64,000 nt of DNA from Alphaproteobacteria bacterium UBA1301 (GCA_002307725.1 DBUB01000010.1:372001-436000), one strand, 5' to 3'. Counted from the first letter of the stretch, positions 8,211-16,442 are shown. Program-made: numbers and translations. The notes: a model not told the origin generated them from the letters alone.

Positions 8211-9223
8211 CCGCTCGGCACGCCGCGCCTGCTCATCATACCGGTGCCATGATTGCGCTGACGGTTTTGTTTCTGGTGATCGTTTGGTGGTCGCTGGCGT
8301 TGGGACGTTATCATGTGCCGCTGGAGACGTGGTGGAAGCTCGTCACAGCCCCCGACGATGCGGGCATTGCCGGACAAATCCTGTTGCAGGTGCGTTTGCC
8401 GCGCATTGCGGCTGGCATTTTGATTGGCGCCGGTCTTTCAGCGGCTGGCGCGGCCTATCAAGGCATTTTCCGCAATCCGATGGTCTCGCCGGATATTCTC
8501 GGCGCCTCGGCGGGGGCTGGTTTTGGCGCTGCGGCGGCCATTTTGCTCGGCTGGAGCATCATTGGCATTGAACTCTCCTCTTTTGCCTTTGGTTTGATCG
8601 CCGTCGGGCTGACTTGCGCCGCCGCCGCCAAGCTGAAACGCATGGGTGACCCGATTTTAACTTTGGTGCTGGTCGGCATCTTGGTGGGCTCGGTGTTCAC
8701 TGCGTTGGTCTCGCTAGCCAAATACGCTGCCGATCCTTACAGCAAATTGCCTGCCATCACCTTGTGGCTGATGGGCAGTCTGTCGGCGATCAATCCCAAA
8801 GACCTCGGCTTTGCCCTGGTGCCTATGGCCATCGGTTTGGTGCCGCTCTATCTGCTGCGCTGGAATTTGAATGTGCTGGCCTTTGGTGAGGAGGAGGCGC
8901 GCGCTCTCGGGGCCGAAACCACGCGGCTGCGCTGGATCATCATCTTCTGCGCCACGCTACTCACGGGGGCGGCGGTGGCGATTGCCGGGATGGTGGGGTG
9001 GGTTGGCCTCGTCATTCCGCATCTGGCGCGTATGATTGTGGGGCCGGATTATCGCGTTCTGCTGCCCGCTTCGGTACTGCTGGGCGCCAGCTATCTTCTT
9101 TTGACCGATGATCTGGCGCGCTCGGTGATGGCGAACGAAATTCCACTCGGCATCATTACTGCTTTGATCGGCGCCCCCTTTTTCCTCTACCTCATGATGC
9201 GATCCGAACGGGGCTGGGCATGA
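8207..9223 (+). CDS. FecCD/BtuC-type ABC importer permease
   Basis: 338 aa, nearly all hydrophobic, with about ten membrane segments and the family signatures: LPRIAAGILIGAGLSAAGAA near residue 65, NPMVSPDILGASAGAGFGAA near 88, and GMVGWVGLVIPHLARM near 260. The last is close to the coupling helix that contacts the ATPase. The family imports siderophores, haem, cobalamin or, in MolB relatives, molybdate/tungstate. The start overlaps the DUF364 stop and the end overlaps the ATPase start, both by ATGA, so translation is coupled. The substrate cannot be assigned from this chain. Confidence 0.92.
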   Translation: MTARHAAPAHHTGAMIALTVLFLVIVWWSLALGRYHVPLETWWKLVTAPDDAGIAGQILLQVRLPRIAAGILIGAGLSAAGAAYQGIFRNPMVSPDILGASAGAGFGAAAAILLGWSIIGIELSSFAFGLIAVGLTCAAAAKLKRMGDPILTLVLVGILVGSVFTALVSLAKYAADPYSKLPAITLWLMGSLSAINPKDLGFALVPMAIGLVPLYLLRWNLNVLAFGEEEARALGAETTRLRWIIIFCATLLTGAAVAIAGMVGWVGLVIPHLARMIVGPDYRVLLPASVLLGASYLLLTDDLARSVMANEIPLGIITALIGAPFFLYLMMRSERGWA

Positions 9224-9990
9224 GGCTCGAGATCAGCAGGCTGCGCTGTGGCTATCCCGGTCATACCGTGACCGAGGACATTTCGTTTTCGGTCTCCTCG
9301 GGCGAGGCGCTCTATCTGCTCGGGCCCAATGGGTCAGGCAAGACGACTCTGTTCAAAACCGTATTGGGTGTGCTGGCGCGCCAAAACGGCGTCATCACCA
9401 TGGATGGCGCGGACACGGCCTCTTGGCCGCAACGCCGCCGCGCCCAATATCTGGCCTATGTGCCGCAAGCCCATACGCCGCCCTTTCCCTTCACTGTGCG
9501 CGATGTGGTCTTGACCGCCCGCACTGCTTACCTCGGCATGTTCGGAACGCCCTCGCGCCGCGACGTGGCGATTGCCGAAGAGGCGATCGATACGCTGGGG
9601 CTTTCGGCCCTGGCTGGTTCGCGTTACACTGAAATCAGCGGCGGCGAACGCCAGCTGGTGTTGATCGCCCGCGCTGTGGCGCAGCAAGCCCATTTTCTGG
9701 TGCTGGACGAGCCCACCTCCAATCTTGACTTCGGCAATCAAGTGAAGGTGCTGAAGAAGATTCGCGAGTTGCGCGCGCTTGGCTATGGCCTCTTGGTCAC
9801 CACCCATCTGCCCGACCAAGCGTTTCTCTGCGCCTCACAAGTGGCGCTGCTTAATCACGGCCGCTTGATCGAGATCGGTGAGCCTGAAGCGGTGCTGACC
9901 GAAGCCCGGCTGGCCGCGACTTATGGCGTCGCCTTGAAAATCGCCGACGTGGGTTCGGGTCTCAAAGTCTGTGTTCCCTTGCTGAATTGA
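9220..9990 (+). CDS. ABC importer ATPase (FecE/BtuD type)
   Basis: 256 aa. Walker A LLGPNGSGKTTLF is near residue 33, the Q-loop region is YVPQAH, the signature is SGGERQLVLIARA near 137, Walker B is FLVLDEPTSNLD near 155, and the switch histidine is in TTHLPDQ. It powers the permease encoded just upstream, with which it overlaps by four bases. The binding-protein gene starts ten bases after its stop. C-terminal residues after about 215 resemble the FecE-type tail. Confidence 0.93.
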   Translation: MRLEISRLRCGYPGHTVTEDISFSVSSGEALYLLGPNGSGKTTLFKTVLGVLARQNGVITMDGADTASWPQRRRAQYLAYVPQAHTPPFPFTVRDVVLTARTAYLGMFGTPSRRDVAIAEEAIDTLGLSALAGSRYTEISGGERQLVLIARAVAQQAHFLVLDEPTSNLDFGNQVKVLKKIRELRALGYGLLVTTHLPDQAFLCASQVALLNHGRLIEIGEPEAVLTEARLAATYGVALKIADVGSGLKVCVPLLN

Positions 9991-10000
9991 GGATCTGCTG

Positions 10001-11050
10001 ATGCGCGCGAAAAATATCCTGATGGCCGTGCTGCTCCTCGCGGCCTTTGTCAGCCCTGCGGGCGCGCGGAGTTTCACCGATTTGACCGGGCGCAAAGTCA
10101 CCGTGCCGGACCAGATACGCAAAGTCTTTTGCATGAGCCCGACTTGTCAGGTGCTGATGTACACCCTGGCGCCGGATCTGTTGGTGGGCTGGAATTACGA
10201 GCCGACCCCAGGCGAGAAAGCCCTGCTGGTGGAGCCCTATAAAAATCTGCCCGTGCTGGGGGGCTGGTTCGGGCGCCACAACACCGGCAATCTCGAAGAG
10301 ATCATGAAGGTCCATCCTGATGTCATGATCTCGATTGGGGATCCCGCCGCGCACTCGGTCGAAGAGCGCGTGCAAGCCCAGACAGGCGTGCCGGTCATCA
10401 TCGGCGACTGGAATCTGGAAAAACTTGCCGACGACTACCGTATGTTGGGCGATCTGACCGGCCGTCAGGCGCGCGCCAAGGAGTTGGCAGACTATTGCAC
10501 CACGACGCTGGCAGGCATCAAAGCCAAGGTCTCGAAAATCCCCAAAGCCCAGCGCCGCAGCGTTTATTACGCCGAAGGGCCGAAGGGCTTGAACACCGAT
10601 CCCACCGGTTCGGCGCATGCCGAATCCATTGTCTATGCCGGGGGGCGCAATGTCGCCGAAGTACCAGCCGATCATGGCTTTGGCGAAGTGCCGGTATCGA
10701 TGGAACAAATCTTCACTTGGAATCCGGAAATCATCATCGCGGGCTATGACCACGAACAATCCCCCGGCGCATTCTACAGTTCGGTGTGGAGCGATCCGTT
10801 GTGGCGGCAAATCAAAGCGGTAAAGACGCGCGCGGTCTATGAGGCGCCACAATTTCCCTTCAACTGGATCGACCGCCCGCCTTCGGTCAACCGCATCATC
10901 GGCATTCGCTGGCTGGCGGACACCTTTTATCCAAACCTCTTTCACGAGGATATGCGCGCCGAGACGCGTCGCTTCTACAAATTGTTTTATCACCGCGACC
11001 TGAGTGAGGCGGAGCTGAACCAGCTTCTCGCCCAGGCCGTCAAGCATTGA
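10001..11050 (+). CDS. Periplasmic metal-chelate binding protein (FecB/BtuF/MolA-like)
   Basis: 349 aa with a signal peptide (MRAKNILMAVLLLAAFVSPAGA). There is no lipobox cysteine, so it should be soluble in the periplasm. It has the FecB-type two-lobed pattern: FTDLTGRKVTVPDQIRKV, then LAPDLLVGWNYEP in the first lobe, a long linking helix, and YYAEGPKGLNTDPTGSAHAE with GGRNVAEVP in the second. That last segment is typical of binding proteins found next to DUF364 genes. A conspicuous cysteine pair (FCMSPTCQ) lies near residue 45. Relatives bind Fe-siderophores, haem, cobalamin or oxyanions such as molybdate, and the ligand cannot be told from sequence. The next gene follows after 11 bases. 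Confidence 0.88.
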   Translation: MRAKNILMAVLLLAAFVSPAGARSFTDLTGRKVTVPDQIRKVFCMSPTCQVLMYTLAPDLLVGWNYEPTPGEKALLVEPYKNLPVLGGWFGRHNTGNLEEIMKVHPDVMISIGDPAAHSVEERVQAQTGVPVIIGDWNLEKLADDYRMLGDLTGRQARAKELADYCTTTLAGIKAKVSKIPKAQRRSVYYAEGPKGLNTDPTGSAHAESIVYAGGRNVAEVPADHGFGEVPVSMEQIFTWNPEIIIAGYDHEQSPGAFYSSVWSDPLWRQIKAVKTRAVYEAPQFPFNWIDRPPSVNRIIGIRWLADTFYPNLFHEDMRAETRRFYKLFYHRDLSEAELNQLLAQAVKH

Positions 11051-11061
11051 AGGAGCCGTCC

Positions 11062-11901
11062 ATGGCTTGGCAAGACGCCGTCAGTATCGCACCTATTGGG
11101 GTGGTGGAGTCAGCTTTTACCGATTTCACCCAGCCCACCAGCTATGACAGCGAAAGCACGCTGGTGATCCGCGAAGATCTGGCCGATGGCCTGATCGGCA
11201 TTGAGCATTTTTCCCATCTGCATGTGCTGTATTTCCAGCACCGCAAGAAGGATTGGCAAAAGGCGATGGGCCTGTCGCAGACCGATGAGCAAGTGCTGAC
11301 CATGCCGCTGGCCGGGGAGCCGACTTGCAAAGGTATTTACACCAGCCGCTCGCCTGCGCGTCCCTCTGGCATCGGCTCCTGCATTGTCGAATTGCTGCGC
11401 CACGATGGCAACCGTTTGCTGGTCAAAGGGCTAGATGCGTTCAGTGGCACGCCATTGCTCGACATCAAAATTTATGTGCCGCGTTACGACAGCTTCCCGA
11501 TGGCGGATGCGCCGCTGCATTGGTGTGCTCGTCACGGCATCGACACCACCTCGCGGCTGCTCCATTGGGACACCATGAATGTCGGCCTCACGCTGGGCCT
11601 CAAAGTGGGGCAGCGGGCAATGACGGAATTGGATCTTTCGCGCGGCGATGCCGATCACGCCATAGTCACCGGCGGGCAGTTCTTTGCCCAAGGCGTCGAA
11701 GGCATCACCGGCTGCAGTATTCTGCGCCACAATCTCGATTTCATCGACAAAGCCCGCTCGATTGCGGATTGGTCTCTGGTGTTGAAGAAAGGTACCCGCC
11801 AAGTCGAAATTCGTCTCGCGGACCGGCTTTATGCCGGCGCCGATGAAGTGCTTTCGCTCCCCGACGATCAGCTTTTCACCAGCGTGCAAACCACGCCGTG
11901 A
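11062..11901 (+). CDS. TrmO-like domain fused to an FmdE-like domain
   Basis: 279 aa. The ATG at 11062 has AAGGAG six bases upstream; an in-frame TTG 15 bases before it is unlikely. Residues 1-150 resemble the TrmO/UPF0066 SAM-binding barrel: PIGVVESAFTDF, TSRSPARPSGIGS (usual form TRSPxRPNPIGLS) and GLDAFSGTPLLDIKIYVPR. Residues 160-270 resemble FmdE, the domain named from formylmethanofuran dehydrogenase: LHWDTMNVGLTLGLKVG corresponds to HxHxCPGxxxGxR, and GVEGITGCSILRHN to the second metal-site motif. Several usual cysteines are replaced (CPG reads NVG; the DGC position reads GGQ); only the TGC cysteine remains. FmdE-like domains bind zinc or related metals. Its stop overlaps the next start (GTGA). 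Confidence 0.7.
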   Translation: MAWQDAVSIAPIGVVESAFTDFTQPTSYDSESTLVIREDLADGLIGIEHFSHLHVLYFQHRKKDWQKAMGLSQTDEQVLTMPLAGEPTCKGIYTSRSPARPSGIGSCIVELLRHDGNRLLVKGLDAFSGTPLLDIKIYVPRYDSFPMADAPLHWCARHGIDTTSRLLHWDTMNVGLTLGLKVGQRAMTELDLSRGDADHAIVTGGQFFAQGVEGITGCSILRHNLDFIDKARSIADWSLVLKKGTRQVEIRLADRLYAGADEVLSLPDDQLFTSVQTTP

Positions 11902-12146
11902 CGGAGGCCGTTTTGGTGGCCTTCGCATCCCTCAGTCAAGTGCATCGGGTGCGGCGGCAGTTGCTGGCGGATGGCGTTTATCTCGATCTGGTGCGCGTGC
12001 CCAAGAGCACCGGGCTCCCGGGTTGCGGCTTTGGCGTGCGCGCTTCGCGCAATGAATGGGGCCATGTCCGCGCCGTTGCGGAAGCCTTTGGCATCGAACC
12101 AGCGGGCGCTTTTGTCGAAACGCCGAATGGATGGCAAAGCCTGTGA
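11898..12146 (+). CDS. DUF3343 protein (putative Se/S carrier-like)
   Basis: 82 aa from a GTG that overlaps the previous stop. The pattern fits DUF3343: an AFASLSQVHRVRRQLL helix after the first strand, a middle VRVPKSTGLPGCGFGVRAS segment holding the family's single conserved cysteine, and a final strand FVETPNGW. Proteins of this family are described as putative Se/S carrier-like and often neighbour a class-V aminotransferase of the type found next. It overlaps that gene by 16 bases. The cysteine could carry a persulfide or selenide; this is inference. Confidence 0.65.
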   Translation: MTEAVLVAFASLSQVHRVRRQLLADGVYLDLVRVPKSTGLPGCGFGVRASRNEWGHVRAVAEAFGIEPAGAFVETPNGWQSL

Positions 12147-13279
12147 TTTATCTCGACCACGCCGCCACCTCCTGGCCCAAACCGCCCGCAGTCATACATG
12201 CGATGATCGCCGCCATGGCAGACGCCGGGGGCAATCCCGGACGCAGCGGTCATGCTTTGTCGCTACACGCGAGCGAGGTCATCCACGATTGCCGCGAGAG
12301 TCTCGCGGAGCTTTTCGCTGTCACGGACCCGCTACGCATCGCTTTTACCGCCAATGCCACGGAGGCGCTCAATCTTGCCATCAAGGGCGTGCTGCAGCCC
12401 GGCGATCATGTGGTCTTCACCAGCATGGAACACAACGCCGTTTGGCGGCCGTTGAAAGCACTGGAGGCGCGCGGCGTCAGCCTTACCATGGTGCAAGCCG
12501 GGCCGGATGGCATCGTGGCGCCGTCGGCGATGGCGCAGGCGTTGCAGCCCAACACCAAGCTCGTTGTTGTCACCCATGCCTCCAATGTCAATGGCGCCAT
12601 CAACGATATCGCTACGATAGGCAAACTGGTCCGCGCGCACGGCGCGTTATTTCTGGTCGATGCCGCGCAAACGGCAGGCTGTTTGCCGATCGCTGTAGAA
12701 ACCATGGCGATCGATCTTCTGGCCTTTCCCGGCCACAAAGGACTGTTCGGGCCGCAAGGCACGGGCGGGCTCTACATCCGTCCCGGCCTGCTGCTAGCGC
12801 CGTTGCGCGAAGGCGGCACCGGTAGCCTCTCTCATCTCAGCACTATGCCTGAGATCGCGCCCGATCGTTATGAAAGCGGCACGCCTAACACGCCCGGTCT
12901 GGCAGGGCTTCAGGCCGGGGTGGAGCAGGTGCTAACCGAAGGCATCGCAAGCCTTCGCGCGCGCGAAAGACAGCTGGTCGATCAGCTGTGGGACGGGCTG
13001 GCGGCATTTCCTGGTGTCACATTGCATGGTCCGGCGGATAGTACGTTGCGCACTGGCATTGTCGCTCTGACGGTAGCGGGCCGCGATTGCGAAGAGCTGG
13101 CAGGTATTCTGGATCAGGACTTTTCCATTGCCTGCCGGGCTGGTCTCAGTTGCGCCCCTTTGGCCCACGCGACTTTAGGAACGGAGGTCACGGGTGTGCT
13201 GCGCTTGAGCTTAGGAGCCAGCACCACGGCGAACGATGTGGAGGCTGTACTTACGGCCTTTCGCGTCTTGCTGCGCTGA
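12131..13279 (+). CDS. Cysteine-desulfurase-like PLP enzyme (class V, TIGR01977 type)
   Basis: 382 aa from the ATG at 12131 (MAKPVIYLDHAATSWPKPP), where the fold starts; an open frame 25 codons longer is read-through of the neighbour. It lacks the extra N-terminal residues of NifS/SufS, as in the TIGR01977 (EF2568) subgroup. Seen are the NATEALNLAIKG helix, VTHASNVNGAIN, DAAQTAG, the PLP lysine in FPGHKGLFGPQGTGG (about residue 203), and a late cysteine in CRAGLSCAPLAH where family members carry the persulfide-forming residue. The reaction expected is removal of S (or Se) from cysteine. The pairing with DUF3343 suggests that protein as acceptor. It is the last gene before a 214-base gap. Confidence 0.85.
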   Translation: MAKPVIYLDHAATSWPKPPAVIHAMIAAMADAGGNPGRSGHALSLHASEVIHDCRESLAELFAVTDPLRIAFTANATEALNLAIKGVLQPGDHVVFTSMEHNAVWRPLKALEARGVSLTMVQAGPDGIVAPSAMAQALQPNTKLVVVTHASNVNGAINDIATIGKLVRAHGALFLVDAAQTAGCLPIAVETMAIDLLAFPGHKGLFGPQGTGGLYIRPGLLLAPLREGGTGSLSHLSTMPEIAPDRYESGTPNTPGLAGLQAGVEQVLTEGIASLRARERQLVDQLWDGLAAFPGVTLHGPADSTLRTGIVALTVAGRDCEELAGILDQDFSIACRAGLSCAPLAHATLGTEVTGVLRLSLGASTTANDVEAVLTAFRVLLR

Positions 13280-13412
13280 CCCCGCCCAAATCGCGATCAT
13301 TCCGCGTGCGGGTTGCCCAATGGACTGGCAGCGCGGCGCCACACTCCCTCAAAAAATGCCGGTCGCGACAATGCGCGCTCTTTCCCAGTCCCCTGCGGTC
13401 GCGGCGTCGTCT

Positions 13413-13439
13413 TGTAAAAATGACAATGTCACCGTTACA
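13413..13439. promoter_or_regulatory. 27-bp nested dyad, operator-like, before the receptor gene
   Basis: The sequence reads TGTAA-3-TGACA-1-TGTCA-3-TTACA. Both the inner pair (TGACA/TGTCA) and the outer pair (TGTAA/TTACA) are perfect inverted repeats about the same centre, with equal 3-base gaps. The far edge lies 55 bases before the receptor start. The size and symmetry suit a dimeric repressor or activator. It does not match the Fur, Zur, Irr, ModE or NikR consensus sites that I know. Confidence 0.6.
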
Positions 13440-13493
13440 TGACGATGGACGCAATGTCGTGCGGGTTTCGGCCCATGGCTAATGAGGGGAATG

Positions 13494-15638
13494 ATGCGTA
13501 TCACGCGGTTTGGGAATTCGTGTTCGCTTTTGGCGCTTTTGACGGTAACGGCACCGGCATGGTCGGAAAACCCGGCCACGGCGGATGGCGCTTTCAATCT
13601 GGGGCGCATCGAACAGGTCACCGTCACCGGCACCGGCAGCACCGCTGCGGCCATTGGCGAGACCAGGATCGACAACGATCAGATCACGGCTTTCAACGCC
13701 CTGACGCTGGACAAAGCCCTTGATATGGTCCCGGGCGTTTCCACCTCGATCACTGGTGGTACGCGCAATGAGCAATTGTTCTTTGTCCGCGGCTTCGATC
13801 GCTTTCAGACACCGCTCTTTGTCGATGGCATCCGCGTTTATCTGCCGGCTGACAATCGCCTCGACATCGGCTTCTTCACCACCGCCAATCTTGCCGAAGT
13901 GCAAGTGGAAAAAGGTTATGTCTCGGTGCTCTCGGGCCCGGGCGCTTTGGGCGGCGCTATCAATCTCGTCACCCGCAAGCCAACCAAGGAGTTTGAGTGC
14001 GACGCCCGCCTCGGTCTGACCGCAGGCAACGAGTTCGGCTATAATGGCTACAATGCTTCGGTTTATCTCGGCCATGCGACCAGCCTTTACTACGTCTCGG
14101 CTTCGGGTACGCTGACCAAAACCGATCAGTTCCATCTTTCGGATGATTTCGCTGGAACAACGACCCAGCCCAAAGGTGACCGCATCGATTCGGCGTCGCG
14201 CAATTACAGCCTCAATCTCAAAGCGGGTTATACGCCGAACGCCACCGATGAATATTCGCTCAGCTACAGCGGGCAATGGGGCAAGAAAGAAGCGCCCTAT
14301 TCGGTGGTTGATACTCAGGCTTCCCAGCGCAACTGGACTTGGCCCTATTGGAATGTGCAGAACATCTATTTTCTATCCAACACAGCGCTTTCCGACGCCG
14401 CATATGTCAAATCGAAAGTCTATTATTCGTCGTTCTTGAATGGCCTGTATTCCTACGACGATGCCACCTTCACCGCTCAAACCCTGCCCAAATCCTTCCG
14501 CAGCCTATATTCGGATTATGCCTACGGCGCCAATCTGGAAACTGGCTACAGCTTTGGCACCGTCGATACGATCAAACTCTCCGGTTTCTATCGCCGCGAC
14601 AGCCACACCGAATGGCAGGTGATCTATAAACCCGCCGCCACCGAACCCAAGCAGGTGAGCGTCGAGGATACATGGTCGATTGCGGCCGAAAATCGCTTCG
14701 TCCTAACCGAACCTCTAACCTTCGTCGCGGGTCTTTCCTATGACTATCGCCATCTGCTCAAAGCGCAGGACTATGTTGATCCGACCACGACGGGTGTGGC
14801 GGGCTATTATGTCAGCTATCCCGTCCATGACGGCAGCGCGCTGAATGTGCAGGGTGAGTTGATCTATGCGCTTGCCGATGGTGGAAATTTGCACGCCTCG
14901 ATTTCCGATCGCGCCCGCTTTCCCACGCTGTTCGACCGCTATTCGACCAAATTCGGCACCACCATCTCCAATGCGGCGCTGGAGACCGAACGCGCCGTGA
15001 ATTACGAAATTGGTGCCGCCGATAGCGTCTACGGCATCCATATTGAAGGGGCGGTCTTCTACAGTCGCGTGACCAACGCCATTGTATTGGTGCCGGTTAT
15101 CTTCTGCGATACGACCTCGACGGTCGCGACCAAGACCTGCACCTCTGGCGGCCTCTCGGGTGTCAACACGTCAACGACCCAGACCCAAAATGTTGGGACC
15201 GGCGACTATGTTGGCTTTGAATTCGCCGCCAGTGGTCAGATTACCGACAGCCTCTTTGCCGGGCTCAATTACGGCTATGTCGACCGCGCGCTCAGCGCTC
15301 AGAATCCCGCCAACCCGGCGCTGACGGCGGGCTATCACCTTACCGGCGCGCCCAATTCCAACCTGTTTGCGTATATGGCTTGGACGCCGGTCAAAGACCT
15401 GACCTTGCGCCCCTCCATCCAGACCGATTCCAACCGGTGGAGCACCAACACGGCCGGTACGCTGTATTATAAGACCGGCTCCTATTTCCTGACCAACTTC
15501 CAGGCCGAGTATCAAATCACCGATACGGTTGGCGCGGCCTTTGGCGTGAAAAATCTGTTTGATGTCAATTACACGCTGACCTATGGCTTTCCGTCGGAAG
15601 GGCGCAATTACTTCTTCAACCTGCGTGTGAAATCGTGA
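13494..15638 (+). CDS. TonB-dependent outer-membrane receptor of the metal cluster
   Basis: 714 aa from the ATG at 13494. In-frame ATGs at 13482 and 13491 are alternatives; AGGGG at 13485-13489 favours the last. A signal peptide (MRITRFGNSCSLLALLTVTAP) is followed by a plug domain with QVTVTGTGS, FFVRGFDRFQTPLFVDGIRV and GPGALGGAINLVTRKP, then a barrel ending in FNLRVKS; relatives often end in phenylalanine. It would bring a chelate too large for porins across the outer membrane with TonB/ExbBD energy, feeding the binding protein upstream. It is separated from the upstream genes by a gap holding an operator-like dyad and so probably has its own promoter. The following gene starts nine bases after its stop. 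Confidence 0.9.
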   Translation: MRITRFGNSCSLLALLTVTAPAWSENPATADGAFNLGRIEQVTVTGTGSTAAAIGETRIDNDQITAFNALTLDKALDMVPGVSTSITGGTRNEQLFFVRGFDRFQTPLFVDGIRVYLPADNRLDIGFFTTANLAEVQVEKGYVSVLSGPGALGGAINLVTRKPTKEFECDARLGLTAGNEFGYNGYNASVYLGHATSLYYVSASGTLTKTDQFHLSDDFAGTTTQPKGDRIDSASRNYSLNLKAGYTPNATDEYSLSYSGQWGKKEAPYSVVDTQASQRNWTWPYWNVQNIYFLSNTALSDAAYVKSKVYYSSFLNGLYSYDDATFTAQTLPKSFRSLYSDYAYGANLETGYSFGTVDTIKLSGFYRRDSHTEWQVIYKPAATEPKQVSVEDTWSIAAENRFVLTEPLTFVAGLSYDYRHLLKAQDYVDPTTTGVAGYYVSYPVHDGSALNVQGELIYALADGGNLHASISDRARFPTLFDRYSTKFGTTISNAALETERAVNYEIGAADSVYGIHIEGAVFYSRVTNAIVLVPVIFCDTTSTVATKTCTSGGLSGVNTSTTQTQNVGTGDYVGFEFAASGQITDSLFAGLNYGYVDRALSAQNPANPALTAGYHLTGAPNSNLFAYMAWTPVKDLTLRPSIQTDSNRWSTNTAGTLYYKTGSYFLTNFQAEYQITDTVGAAFGVKNLFDVNYTLTYGFPSEGRNYFFNLRVKS

Positions 15639-15646
15639 GGCCGGAC

Positions 15647-16120
15647 ATGAAACGCCTCGTTGCGCTCGTTTTCCTTCTCGTCCTCACCCCAGCGCTGGCT
15701 GATCCCCCGGCGCTGGACGTTACCGTCGATGGTACGGTGCAGACGCCGTTGCGATTGAACGCGGCGACGTTGCGAGCCCTACCGGCCACCGAATTGACCG
15801 TGCAATGGCCACTCGGCAGTCATCTGCAGGCAGGCCCTTACAAAGGCGTGTTGTTGATGAGCCTGGTGGCGCAAGCGGTCACCAAGGATGAGGCTGGCAA
15901 GAACAGCTATATCCGCCACACCGTGCTGGTCTATGGGCGCGATGGGTATATAGCGGCCTTGGCGGAAGGCGAATTCAATCCCGCTTATGAAGGCAAAATG
16001 GTGATCCTTGCCTATGAGGTCAATGGCAAACCCTTCAAAGACGGCCTGCGCCTAGTGGTTCCCGGCGATAAAGAAGGAGGGCGCCAAGTTCACGACGTCG
16101 TCCGCATCGAGGTGCGTTAG
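15647..16120 (+). CDS. Secreted protein with a molybdopterin-binding (sulfite-oxidase type) fold, cysteine-free
   Basis: 157 aa from the ATG at 15647; a GTG at 15635 inside the receptor stop is also open. A signal peptide (MKRLVALVFLLVLTPALA) precedes a domain that resembles small 'oxidoreductase molybdopterin binding' proteins: LNAATLRALPATELTV, then YKGVLLMSLVAQA, VYGRDGYIAAL, and NGKPFKDGLRLVVPGDKEGGR near the end. True sulfite-oxidase-type enzymes ligate molybdenum with a cysteine; this protein has none. It may therefore bind something else or act as a periplasmic partner. Gene order links it to the receptor (nine-base gap). Confidence 0.65.
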   Translation: MKRLVALVFLLVLTPALADPPALDVTVDGTVQTPLRLNAATLRALPATELTVQWPLGSHLQAGPYKGVLLMSLVAQAVTKDEAGKNSYIRHTVLVYGRDGYIAALAEGEFNPAYEGKMVILAYEVNGKPFKDGLRLVVPGDKEGGRQVHDVVRIEVR

Positions 16121-16132
16121 AGCAGACTCCCC

Positions 16133-16294
16133 TTAATCGAAGTCGTATCGGGCGTGAGCGAAGAAGTGTACGCATTGGTCTGTCTGGAATGTCTTGAGGG
16201 CGCTGGCGACGGCGGCTTCGAGCGCCTCGACGATTCGCGCAGAGGCCTTACGGATATGGTATAGTACAAACCACAATGAGGTGGGAATTGTCAT
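16133..16294 (-). pseudogene. IS630-family transposase, C-terminal scar
   Basis: Minus strand, 53 codons ending at TAA (16133-16135). Residues LYHIRKASARIVEALEAA and later HFFAHARYDFD fit the end of IS630 transposases of the type that finish L-R-K-A-x-x-R-T-x-E ... E-C-x-x-Y-x-x-H-A-G-Y. The DDE catalytic domain is missing and upstream sequence (16295-16442) shows nothing recognisable. It marks the far edge of the metal cluster. The match is by pattern only. Confidence 0.55.
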
Positions 16295-16442
16295 TCAGTG
16301 TAAGCGGTGTGTTAGCTAATGGTCATCGCGACCGGTCACTCGACGGTGGTGATGCGAAAGTTTTTCAAGGACTATGCGTCTGACGTTCGAGCAGACAGCG
16401 AGTGCCTGCAGGCGGCACTCTGCTGAGTGCGAAACGGAATGC

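Noticed and set aside
13280..13412. Riboswitch (cobalamin, molybdenum-cofactor or similar) before the TonB receptor
   Set aside because: No conserved core such as a B12 box could be recognised; only the downstream dyad is well supported.
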